From the NCBI RefSeq assembly GCF_014640435.1, contig NZ_BMGY01000001.1:1-64000 (forward strand): DNA of 64,000 nucleotides. Reading direction: 5' to 3'. A model generated the notes under the pieces. It did no database searches. It saw only the letters and a list, made by a program, of their open reading frames with translations, and was not told where the DNA came from. How positions within the stretch are numbered: position 1 is the first letter of the stretch; every line of letters starts with the position of its first letter. A program made the position numbers and the translations under genes. Source of the DNA: Hymenobacter frigidus (lineage in GTDB: Bacteria; Bacteroidota; Bacteroidia; Cytophagales; Hymenobacteraceae). Shown here one piece after another: positions 34,080 through 42,034 of this stretch.

Positions 34080-35705
34080 TCACGCCACCGAATAGCCCGC
34101 AAACTCTTTGCGCAGCTGGGTTTTGAGCAGCTTGCCGGTGGCCGTGTGCGGCAGCTTCTCTACAAATGCCACGGCATCAGGCTCGCAGAACTTAGCCACT
34201 TTGCCCCGAAAAAAGGCCAGCAGCTCTTCTCCCGACACCTCCATGCCGGGCCGGCGCACCACAATGAGCAGCGGCCGCTCGCTCCATTTGGCGCTGGGCA
34301 CGCCGATTACGGCGGCCTCGGCCACGGCGGGATGCGCGATGGCCAGGTTTTCGAGGTCGATGCTGGAAATCCATTCGCCGCCCGATTTGATGACGTCCTT
34401 CGAGCGGTCGGTGATGTGCATGTAGCCGTCGGGGTCGATGGTGGCCACATCGCCGGTCCGAAACCAGCCGTCGGCGGTGAGCTCGCCGGGCGTGTGGCTG
34501 CGGAAGTAGTCGCGCACCACCCAGGGCCCGCGCACCAGCAGGTCGCCGAAGGCCACGCCATCATGCGGCAGGCCCTGGCCGTCATCGCCCACAATCTTCA
34601 TGTCGACGCCAAATACGACCCGGCCCTGCTTGGTCCGAATAGCCAGGCTATCGGCCGGGTTCAGGCCGGCGTGGTGGGCTTTGAGGTGGCCGGCCGTGCC
34701 CAGCGGGCTGGTTTCGGTCATGCCCCAGGCGTGCATGATGGTCACGCCCAGCTCCTCCTCAAAGGCCTTCATCAGGGCCGGCGGGCATGATGCGCCACCC
34801 ACCACCGTGCGCCGTAGCGTGCCGAAACGGCGCTGGCCTTCGCGCATGAACTGCAGCAGCGCCAGCCAGATGGTGGGCACGCCGGCCGAGAACGTCACTT
34901 TCTCCGTCTCAAACAGCTCGAACAGGCTGGCACTGTCCATGCCCGCGCCGGGCAGCACCAGCTTCGCGCCGTTGAGCGGGGCGGCGTAGGGCAAGCCCCA
35001 GGCGTTAACGTGGAACATGGGCACCACGGGCATCACTACATCCGCGGCCGAACAGTTGAGGGCATCGGGCAGCGAGATGCTGAAGGCGTGCAGCACCGTG
35101 GACCGGTGCGAGTAGAGCACGCCCTTGGGCTGGTCGGTGGTGCCGGAGGTGTAGCAGAGCGAGCAGGCCGTGTTCTCATCGAAGGTGGGCCAGGCGTAGT
35201 CGCTGGTTTCGGCACCCAGCAGGTCTTCGTAGCTGCACAGGCCGGGCAGGGCCGAGTCTTTGGGCAGGTGAGTTGGCCCGGCCATGAGCACCCATTTTTC
35301 CACGGTGGGGCACACGGGGGCCAGGCGCTCGACCAGCGGCAGAAAGGTGAGGTCGAAGAACAGCAGCCGGTCCTCGGCGTGGTTGATGATGAACACCAGC
35401 TGCTCGGGAAACAGGCGCGGGTTGATGGTGTGGCACACCGCCCCGATGCCGGCCACGCCATAGTACAGCTCGAAGTGGCGGTGGGTGTTCCAGGCCAACG
35501 TACCCACCCGGTCGCCGTTTTCGATGCCAAGCTTCAGCAAGGCCTGGGCCAGCTGCTTGCTGCGGCGGTTGGCATCGGCGTAGGTGTAACGGTGGATGCC
35601 GCCCTCGGGCAGCCGCGACACAACTTCGGTATCGCCGTGCCATTTGGCGGCGTGCTCAATAATCGTGGCCACGCGGAGTGGCTCGGCCATCATCAGTCCT
35701 AGCAT
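34080..35705 (-). CDS. Fatty acyl-CoA ligase (AMP-binding enzyme, AlkK-like)
   Basis: A 541-residue ATP- and CoA-dependent ligase. The P-loop is YTSGTTDQPKGVLYSHRS, with GMTETSP, the motif TADGWFRTGDVATID and the hinge DRSKDVIKSGGEWIS. LPHTATGKLLKTQLR gives the catalytic Lys near the C terminus. The layout fits medium- or long-chain fatty acid activation as in AlkK/FadD3-like enzymes; chain preference is not visible. ATG at 35705, with in-frame ATGs four and five codons on. Confidence 0.92.
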   Translation of the reverse strand: MLGLMMAEPLRVATIIEHAAKWHGDTEVVSRLPEGGIHRYTYADANRRSKQLAQALLKLGIENGDRVGTLAWNTHRHFELYYGVAGIGAVCHTINPRLFPEQLVFIINHAEDRLLFFDLTFLPLVERLAPVCPTVEKWVLMAGPTHLPKDSALPGLCSYEDLLGAETSDYAWPTFDENTACSLCYTSGTTDQPKGVLYSHRSTVLHAFSISLPDALNCSAADVVMPVVPMFHVNAWGLPYAAPLNGAKLVLPGAGMDSASLFELFETEKVTFSAGVPTIWLALLQFMREGQRRFGTLRRTVVGGASCPPALMKAFEEELGVTIMHAWGMTETSPLGTAGHLKAHHAGLNPADSLAIRTKQGRVVFGVDMKIVGDDGQGLPHDGVAFGDLLVRGPWVVRDYFRSHTPGELTADGWFRTGDVATIDPDGYMHITDRSKDVIKSGGEWISSIDLENLAIAHPAVAEAAVIGVPSAKWSERPLLIVVRRPGMEVSGEELLAFFRGKVAKFCEPDAVAFVEKLPHTATGKLLKTQLRKEFAGYSVA

Positions 35706-35720
35706 AGAAGTGGGCTTAGG

Positions 35721-36220
35721 TTCACGCAGTGTCGCGGGGTGTTCATCGCAGGGTCTCGCAGTGTTTGTTCTAGAGGCCGTTCACCAGCCGGTGCATGTGG
35801 TCTTTGAGACTGTTCACGTTGAAATTGATGAGTTGGCCCAGCTTCAATTCTGAAAGCTTCAGGTAAGTTAGTAATTGTTTGTAATGGACCGGCAGCAGCG
35901 CCTCAACCGACTTTAATTCGACAATGACTTTGTTTTCAATGAGCAAATCCAATCGATAGCCCGCGTCCAGTCGTTGGCCACCATACACGAACGGCAGTAC
36001 CACCTGTCGTTCAACCCGTAGCCCTACCTGCTCCAACTCATACGCCAGCGCCAACTCATACACCGCCTCCAGCAGCCCAGGCCCCAGCGCCGTGTGGACT
36101 TTGTAAGCTGCCCGCCGGACCTCAAACGAAATGGCATTCTCATCCATTCGGCAAGTATAAACCATTCATCAGAAAAACACTGCGGAACCCTGCGATAAAC
36201 ACCCCGCGACACTGCGTGAA
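35721..36220. mobile_element. 500-bp unit with long terminal inverted repeats around a GxxExxY gene
   Basis: Left end 35721-35766 and right end 36173-36220 are inverted copies (outer bases TTCACGCAGTGTCGCGGGGT on both). They match over roughly 45 bases with a few differences. Each arm contains iterated CGCAGTGT/CGCAGGGT words. Only one gene lies inside. No target duplication is evident. The right end lies four bases before the nagZ stop codon. It looks like a mobile cassette, moved by its own product or by a transposase in trans; that is inference. Confidence 0.7.
35770..36147 (-). CDS. GxxExxY protein (PD-(D/E)XK nuclease-like fold)
   Basis: A 125-residue protein from the ATG at 36147 (an ATG at 36165 would add six residues). 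GPGLLEAVYELALAYEL carries the G-X2-E-X2-Y signature. GYRLDLLIENKVIVELKSVEALLPVH has the spaced Asp and E-X-K of PD-(D/E)XK nucleases. LSELKLGQLINFNV is the typical tail. Such proteins are abundant, often in multiple copies, in Bacteroidota, with no agreed function. Here the gene is framed by long inverted repeats. Confidence 0.88.
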   Translation of the reverse strand: MDENAISFEVRRAAYKVHTALGPGLLEAVYELALAYELEQVGLRVERQVVLPFVYGGQRLDAGYRLDLLIENKVIVELKSVEALLPVHYKQLLTYLKLSELKLGQLINFNVNSLKDHMHRLVNGL

Positions 36221-36224
36221 ACAG

Positions 36225-39200
36225 CTACCGCACGGCCTCGATTACCAGCTGCAGCAGCGAGGAGCGGACGCTCAGTTCCGTGAGCTTGTTGTTGTTGCGG
36301 CTGGGGTGCACACGGTTGGTGAGCAGCACCACCACTAACTCCTCCTTGGGCTCGACCCAGAAGTACGTGCCCGTGAAACCGGTGTGGCCGTAGCTGCTTT
36401 GCGAAGCGCTTTTGGCCGAGTTCACGGCGGGGTTGGCGGCGGGGCGGTCGAAGGCCAGGGCGCGGCGGTTGTCGGGGCAGAACTGGCAGCTGGTCCAGTT
36501 GGCCAGAATTTCCTTATCGAAGAGTTGCTGGCCGCCATAGCGCCCGCCCCAGGCGTAGGTCTGGGCGAGCTTGGCCACGTCGTTGGCATCGCCAAAGAGG
36601 CCGGCGTGGCCCGAGAGACCGCCGAGCAGGGCCGCGCCTTCGTCGTGCACCGTGCCGTGCAATAGCTGGCGGCGGAAGGCCGAATCAAATTCCGTGGGCA
36701 CGATACGAGCCAAGGGGAAACGGCGCGTGGGCCGGAAACCCAGCGTGCTGGCCCCCAACGGCCGGTACACTTCCCGCTGCAAATAGGCGTCGAGCGGCAG
36801 CCCCGAGCGCGCCCGGACCAGCTCCGGATAGAGAATGAACGACAAGTCGGAATACACGTAGCCCGGCTTTTCATTCAGCGGCGATTTCCCGATTTCCTGG
36901 TAAATGCGAGCCGGCAGGTCCTTGCGCGCCCACAGGCCCTGGGCCGCCGGCAGCGGGAAGCGGGCCGACGAATCGGCCCGGAAATAGCGGCGGCGCAGGG
37001 CCCCGTTCTTCTTGGCCAGCTCCTTCCAAAACGGAATCCAGGCCTTGAGACCGGCCTGGTGTGCCAGCACGTCGCGCAGCTTCAGGTTGGCCTTGTTAGT
37101 GCCGCGCAGGAAGGGAAAATAGTTACCCATCGTGCTGTCGGGGCTGAATTTGCGGTCGGCCTGCAGGCGGAGCAGCGCGGGCGTGGCGGCCAGCAGCTTG
37201 GTCATCGAGGCCAGGTCGTAGAGGTCGTCGTTGCGCACGGGGCGCGGGGTGCTTAGCGAGACATTGGCGACGGGTTTCACCGGCTTGCGGCTGGCTTTCC
37301 GCGACTTGAAAGCGTCATTCTGCCCGGCTAATTCCTCATCGCGGCCGAAGCCCGCGTAGGTCTGGTTGCCGTAGCTTTTGCGCAGCACCACCGTGCCGCG
37401 CCGGGCAATAACCACCTGGGCACCCGGAAACGCCTGGGCCGCCAGCGCCCGGCCCACCAGGCTGTCCACGCGGGCTTCGAGGCGGCCGTCCAGGCCCGCG
37501 TCTTCGGGGTTGGCGTAGCGCAGGCGGTAGTTGCCAGCAGTGGGCAGCCCGAAGCCCCGCGGAAATTTGTCCGACACTGTGACGGGCAGCCGGCCGGTGG
37601 CCGCAATACCGCCGAAAATGGCCTGGGCCGCCAAGCTCTGGGCGTTGGCGCTTTCCTGGTAGGCCAGCACCACGGCGGCGGCGCGGTCCAGGTCGCGCAC
37701 CTTGGCCACGGCGTAGGCCGAGCCAAACACGCTGAGCACCAGCTGCTGCTTTTGCTCCACCAGCTCGCGCAGAAGCAGGTTGGTTTCGGGCGTAATGCCG
37801 AAGCTGGTGGCCGGCAGGCGGCCTAGGTTTTGCAGCGAAACCAGGATGAGGTTGTACGGTTTCAGACCGGCGCGCAGCTTTATCAGCTCATCAAGCGTGG
37901 GCGCGGCCGTGGCGTGAAAATGGGCCGTGGGAGCATAATCAGCCACCGATTTTTGGAAATCCGTGGTGTCGCGCGGGCTGCCGCCCAGCACCAGCGTGGC
38001 AATGCGCAGCGTGTCGAGGCGCTGCAGCGGCAGCAGGCTTTTCTGGTTGCGCAGCAGCGTGATGCTCAGCTCGGTGAGGCGGTGGCTGAGGTATTGGGCG
38101 TGGGGTGCGTTGAGGTCCTCGTACAGGTTTTTAGGTTCGATGGGGCGGTAGTGGTTCAGGCCGGCCCACTGCTTGAGGGCCAGCACGCGGCGGCAGTGCT
38201 CGTCGATTTCGCGCTGCGAAATCCGGCCGCTGTCCACGGCCACGCGCACCATGCGCAGGGCCAGCGGAATGTTCTTGCTGAACTCCAGAATATCGTTGCC
38301 GGCCATGATGGCGCGCACGTCGGCTTCGCCGGGCGGAAACATGCTGATGACGCCCTTCATGTTCATGGCATCGGTGAAGACCAGGCCTTTGAAGCCCATT
38401 TCCTCACGCAGCACTCCCGTGATGATGGGCCGCGACAACGTGCTTGGACCCAGCACCGTGTCCAGGGCGGGCACGTTGAGGTGGGCCACCATCACGCCGC
38501 CCAGCCCGCCGGCCATGAGGCTGCGGAAGGGCGGCAGCTCCAGCGAATCGAGCCGGCGGCGGTCCACGCGAACCGTGGGCAGGGCCAGGTGCGAGTCGGC
38601 GTCCACGTCGCCGTGGCCGGGAAAGTGCTTGGCCACGGCCAGAATGCCGGCGTCCTGCATGCCGTGCATGTACTGGCGGCCGTCGCGGGCCACGGCGGCT
38701 GGGTTTTCGCCCCAGCTGCGGAAGCCGATGACCGGGTTGGCCGGGTTGTTATTCACGTCGACCACCGGCGCGAAGTTGACGTGCATGCCCAGGCGCTTGA
38801 ACTGCCGGGCCACCTCGCGGCCCATGTCGTAGAGCAGCGTGGTGTCGGTGGTGCCGCCCAGGCTCATTTGGTAGGGGAACTTCACCACGCTGTCGAGGCG
38901 CATGCCCGCGCCCCACTCGCCGTCCATGGCCACCAGCAGCGGCACGCGGCTCTGGCTCTGGTAGCGGTTCAGCTGGCGCGACTGCCGGGCCGGGCCGCCC
39001 TGGAAAAAGATGAGCCCGCCGATGCCATACTGCTGAATGAGCGTCGAAATCGAGTCCTCGTCAATCCGCTTACGGTTGGAGTAGGCGGCTACCATGAACA
39101 TTTGCGCCGCCCGCTGGTCGGGCGTGAGCACGCGCATCAGGCTATCAACCCAGGGCGAATGCAAGTAGCGGATGAAGGCGGGGACGCTGGGTGCCGGAAG

Positions 39201-39485
39201 CGCCGCGACGGCTTGGCCAGGGACGTTTCTTTTTACTAAATACTTGGTGGGGCCTTTTGGCTGGCTTCGTTGGCGTTTCGGCGCAAGAGCAGCAGGCTGT
39301 GAAGTTCGGTTGCGCTGGGTTGATTTTGGGACTGTGGCACGACGCTGGGCCGGAACCAACTGCGGCAGGGCCAGCAGGAACAGGAGCAATAAGAACTTCG
39401 GGAGAGACAAGAGCAAAAAGCGAAATTTGGATTGCGAAATTAACTCGAACCCTGAGAAAGAGAAGCGGCCTGGGCAGAAGGGCAT
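36225..39485 (-). CDS. nagZ: Beta-N-acetylglucosaminidase (GH3, NagZ-like) fused to a serine beta-lactamase-like domain
   Basis: A 1086-residue exported fusion. A long N-terminal signal (LLLLFLLALPQLVPAQ) leads to a GH3 domain with KHFPGHGDVDADSHLALPTV, the NagZ catalytic His/Asp loop, and FTDAMNMKGV with the nucleophile Asp. A GH3 C-terminal sandwich follows. The last about 400 residues are a class C beta-lactamase fold: LASMTKLLAATPA (Ser-X2-Lys), VYSDLSF (Tyr-Ser-X) and GHTGFTGT. It should trim GlcNAc from muropeptides and perhaps hydrolyse peptide or ester links. ATG at 39485; an upstream TTG adds four residues. Confidence 0.92.
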   Translation of the reverse strand: MPFCPGRFSFSGFELISQSKFRFLLLSLPKFLLLLFLLALPQLVPAQRRATVPKSTQRNRTSQPAALAPKRQRSQPKGPTKYLVKRNVPGQAVAALPAPSVPAFIRYLHSPWVDSLMRVLTPDQRAAQMFMVAAYSNRKRIDEDSISTLIQQYGIGGLIFFQGGPARQSRQLNRYQSQSRVPLLVAMDGEWGAGMRLDSVVKFPYQMSLGGTTDTTLLYDMGREVARQFKRLGMHVNFAPVVDVNNNPANPVIGFRSWGENPAAVARDGRQYMHGMQDAGILAVAKHFPGHGDVDADSHLALPTVRVDRRRLDSLELPPFRSLMAGGLGGVMVAHLNVPALDTVLGPSTLSRPIITGVLREEMGFKGLVFTDAMNMKGVISMFPPGEADVRAIMAGNDILEFSKNIPLALRMVRVAVDSGRISQREIDEHCRRVLALKQWAGLNHYRPIEPKNLYEDLNAPHAQYLSHRLTELSITLLRNQKSLLPLQRLDTLRIATLVLGGSPRDTTDFQKSVADYAPTAHFHATAAPTLDELIKLRAGLKPYNLILVSLQNLGRLPATSFGITPETNLLLRELVEQKQQLVLSVFGSAYAVAKVRDLDRAAAVVLAYQESANAQSLAAQAIFGGIAATGRLPVTVSDKFPRGFGLPTAGNYRLRYANPEDAGLDGRLEARVDSLVGRALAAQAFPGAQVVIARRGTVVLRKSYGNQTYAGFGRDEELAGQNDAFKSRKASRKPVKPVANVSLSTPRPVRNDDLYDLASMTKLLAATPALLRLQADRKFSPDSTMGNYFPFLRGTNKANLKLRDVLAHQAGLKAWIPFWKELAKKNGALRRRYFRADSSARFPLPAAQGLWARKDLPARIYQEIGKSPLNEKPGYVYSDLSFILYPELVRARSGLPLDAYLQREVYRPLGASTLGFRPTRRFPLARIVPTEFDSAFRRQLLHGTVHDEGAALLGGLSGHAGLFGDANDVAKLAQTYAWGGRYGGQQLFDKEILANWTSCQFCPDNRRALAFDRPAANPAVNSAKSASQSSYGHTGFTGTYFWVEPKEELVVVLLTNRVHPSRNNNKLTELSVRSSLLQLVIEAVR

Positions 39486-39576
39486 TTCCGGTGCCAAAGC
39501 GGTTGGCTTACCTGCTCCTGAGCCAATACCTTAATGTCGGGCTTAAGATTAACAATGATTCTGTATAATTAAATTT

Positions 39577-39678
39577 CTGATGTTACGCACCGTAGTGCTT
39601 GGTTGCTTGGAAAAGACCTTTCCTAAAGTAGCAAAAGCGTCTTTCCAGCACCTAGGTCAGGCCATTGTGTAACATCAG
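39577..39678. repeat. 102-bp MITE-like palindrome in the gap before the T9SS protein
   Basis: CTGATGTTACGCA (39577-39589) is inverted at 39666-39678 with one mismatch. An inner pair GGAAAAGAC (39609-39617) and GTCTTTCC (39639-39646) adds a second hairpin. The gap 39486-39948 holds no gene; beyond this element it is AT-rich (39679-39900), with a possible weak promoter TTG 39802 / TATTTTGT 39823. Confidence 0.5.
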
Positions 39679-39948
39679 TTGATTTGTCCGTAAAACAATC
39701 TGTGAAACAACAGGTTGAGTGGGGGACAAATTGGATGTAGATTTATTTTTTTCATAGATAATCAAATAAATAACTTTAAATTGCGATGATTAAGGACCAG
39801 TTTGACGCATTTCACTGTTCCGTATTTTGTATCATCACGACTGAAGTTACATATTAGCCAAAGTCCACACTCACGAAGCGCTTCTGCCGGCAGTATTGGC
39901 TGAATTTGCCCCTCATTATCCTCCTTTAACACTTACATTTTTTTCACT

Positions 39949-41286
39949 ATGAGTCATTCTTTTCTTTCTTTTGCGCAATGTATTAGCCACAAGGGCACCC
40001 TGCTTTTGGGCGCTGCGGCATTGTTCCTTGGCCCTTTGACTGGCCGGGCCCAGGCTCTTCAATTCCAGCAGAATTTTGAGGGCACCACCGGTGCCGTTCC
40101 AACCATCACGTACACCGGTAATCCTTTTGTTACAAACGGCGGGAACGTGACAAACAACGGCAGCCCAAATGACGCCTTGTATTATTCCCAGGCAACGGGA
40201 CCAACCGCGACACATGCGTGGAGCTTGGTGAACGGCGGCACCGGCGCAGCATCGCAAACCCTTGAATTCCGTAATATCAGATTCTCGGATGGCTCGACCG
40301 GCAATCGGGTAGAGTTTTTATTAACGGCGCTTTCCAACAATCCCAACAATGGCATTAAGCTAATCGATAAGGTTGAGGTGGAAGTCAGTTCGAATTATGG
40401 GGCTACATACTACCCGATAGTCACTGTGACGGGCAATAACAATAATACAAATGGTCAAAATGGGTTTGATTCTGGCGTTGTGTGGTGCCACCAAGGCAAC
40501 GCCATCGCCCCTGGTTCGCTCACAGCAACCGCCACATTTAAGGGTGATACACCACCGACGGTACCCGTTACGTTCACCCCAAGTCTACTAAGCACTATCA
40601 GCGCCAACGGAAGAAATCAAGACTTGACCGGAGCCGGTGGCTACGGCAAGGTAAGCATTGACATTATCAACTCGCTCAATGCCCGTGTGCGCATCACCCT
40701 AACCAACTCCAGCAACCAGCAGGTGTGGGGCATCGATGAGTTCAAAGTATTCAGCAGCGGCGCCACGGTATTGCCGGTAGAACTGACCCGCTTCAATGCT
40801 CAAACTAAAGGCCAGAGTGTAAATCTAAATTGGGCCACCGCCAGCGAAAAAAACAGCGACCGGTTTGAAGTGCAGCGCAGCGCCACCGGCGAAGCGTTCG
40901 AAACCGTGGGCACAGTGAAGGGCCAGGGCAACACCAGCAACGCCCACAACTACGCGTTTGTGGACAGCCGCCCGCTCGCCGGCCGCTCCTACTACCGCCT
41001 GCGCCAGGTTGACACCGATGGTACCACCGCATTCTCGCCGGTAGCGGCCGTGCAGCTGCGCAACGAACTGGCCGTGTACCCCAACCCCAGCACGGGGATT
41101 GTGACGCTGCCGGCCACGTTGGGCGACGTTCGCTACCGCCTGCTCAACACCATTGGGCAAACCCTGCTCAGCGGCCAGGCCACCGGCAACGACCAGCTGG
41201 ACCTGACGAAGCTCGCCAAGGGCACCTTCTTCCTGGAGCTCACCGGTGAAGCGGGCCGCACCACCCAGCGCCTGGTACGCGAATAG
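39949..41286 (+). CDS. T9SS type A sorting-domain protein
   Basis: A 445-residue secreted protein of unknown function. The signal peptide ends near TGRAQA (about 36). Residues up to about 270 form an Asn/Gly/Thr-rich beta region not recognised. VLPVELTRFNAQTKGQSVNLNW begins a typical linker, with ASEKNSDRFEVQRS and a DTDGTTAFSP repeat leading to the C-terminal sorting domain (about 370-445, LAVYPNPSTG to TTQRLVRE). It should be exported through the type IX system. Its N-terminal half is less GC-rich than its neighbours, which may reflect transfer or domain shuffling. Confidence 0.85.
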   Translation: MSHSFLSFAQCISHKGTLLLGAAALFLGPLTGRAQALQFQQNFEGTTGAVPTITYTGNPFVTNGGNVTNNGSPNDALYYSQATGPTATHAWSLVNGGTGAASQTLEFRNIRFSDGSTGNRVEFLLTALSNNPNNGIKLIDKVEVEVSSNYGATYYPIVTVTGNNNNTNGQNGFDSGVVWCHQGNAIAPGSLTATATFKGDTPPTVPVTFTPSLLSTISANGRNQDLTGAGGYGKVSIDIINSLNARVRITLTNSSNQQVWGIDEFKVFSSGATVLPVELTRFNAQTKGQSVNLNWATASEKNSDRFEVQRSATGEAFETVGTVKGQGNTSNAHNYAFVDSRPLAGRSYYRLRQVDTDGTTAFSPVAAVQLRNELAVYPNPSTGIVTLPATLGDVRYRLLNTIGQTLLSGQATGNDQLDLTKLAKGTFFLELTGEAGRTTQRLVRE

Positions 41287-41315
41287 CGCCTCCCGCGCAT
41301 CGCAGCTCCCGCATC

Positions 41316-41354
41316 AAAGTCCTGCCTTCCGTTAGCGGAGGGCAGGACTTTTTT
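41316..41354 (+). terminator. Terminator after the T9SS protein gene
   Basis: AAAGTCCTGCC and GGCAGGACTTT flank a short inner TCCG/CGGA stem, followed by TTTT. It precedes the next gene's start by about 50 bases. Confidence 0.88.
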
Positions 41355-41407
41355 CTGCGTGGGTGCGTAATAGCTCGGGTACCGGTTTCTTCTTCTTTGC
41401 TATCGCC

Positions 41408-41959
41408 ATGTTCAATCCATCCTTTTCCCTCCGCGCCGCACGGGTCCGTGCAGCCGTGTTGGCCAGCGCTTTATACCTAGGGGCCTGCAGCACTGGCGCG
41501 CCCCTGGAGCAAGCCAGCGGCGGCCAGGGCCTCTCCGCAGCCGTGCCGCTCGACACCACGGCGACCCTGCCCACCGAAGCCTGCGGCCTGCTCACGGCCC
41601 GCGAGGTGGCGGAACTCACCGGCCAGGCCGTGCAGCAGCAGGCCCAGGGCGAGGCCTGCCGCTTTGTGGAAGCCAACCAACCGGCCAGCCCCGAGGCCGT
41701 GGTGCTGGTGTCGTTTCGGCCGGCCGCCGCGTTTCAGGTGGCCCAGGCCGGCAACAACTTACGCCGCCGCAACATGCTGCCCGTCAAGGGCCTGGGCCGC
41801 GAGGCGTATTACGATGAAGACCACGGCGATTTGTACGTGCAACTGCCCGGCCGCACGCTCGTCATCGGCCTGCCGCGCCGCGTCAAGGATGGGTCGCGCG
41901 AGCGGATTGCGCCGGAGCTGGGCCGGCTAGCGGTGGCCCGGCTGGCCGCCCGCCGCTGA
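41408..41959 (+). CDS. Hypothetical lipoprotein (CGLLTAREVAELTG motif)
   Basis: A 183-residue protein with a lipobox (ASALYLGACSTG, Cys at about 27). After a linker comes EACGLLTAREVAELTGQ and a C-terminal region rich in short strands. Similar Cys-Xn-TAREV openings occur in actinobacterial and Bacteroidota periplasmic lipoproteins of the DUF3558 type; I cannot assign it firmly. The start is the ATG at 41408, since the preceding 15 codons do not fit a signal peptide. Confidence 0.65.
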   Translation: MFNPSFSLRAARVRAAVLASALYLGACSTGAPLEQASGGQGLSAAVPLDTTATLPTEACGLLTAREVAELTGQAVQQQAQGEACRFVEANQPASPEAVVLVSFRPAAAFQVAQAGNNLRRRNMLPVKGLGREAYYDEDHGDLYVQLPGRTLVIGLPRRVKDGSRERIAPELGRLAVARLAARR

Positions 41960-42007
41960 GCGCGCCAACTCCCCAATTTACCTGATGGTGGGGAGCCGCC
42001 GGCGTTG

Positions 42008-42015
42008 TAGCTTGC
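42008..42015 (+). promoter_or_regulatory. Possible -7 variant TAGCTTGC before first DUF885 gene
   Basis: TAGCTTGC ends 19 bases before the ATG at 42035. The second DUF885 gene has the same octamer ending 18 bases before its ATG. No TTG lies at the -33 distance. Confidence 0.4.
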
Positions 42016-42034
42016 GGCACATTCAACCCCACTC

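Noticed and set aside
37830..39239. A 469-codon open frame opposite nagZ
   Set aside because: Shadow of the GH3 domain on the other strand.
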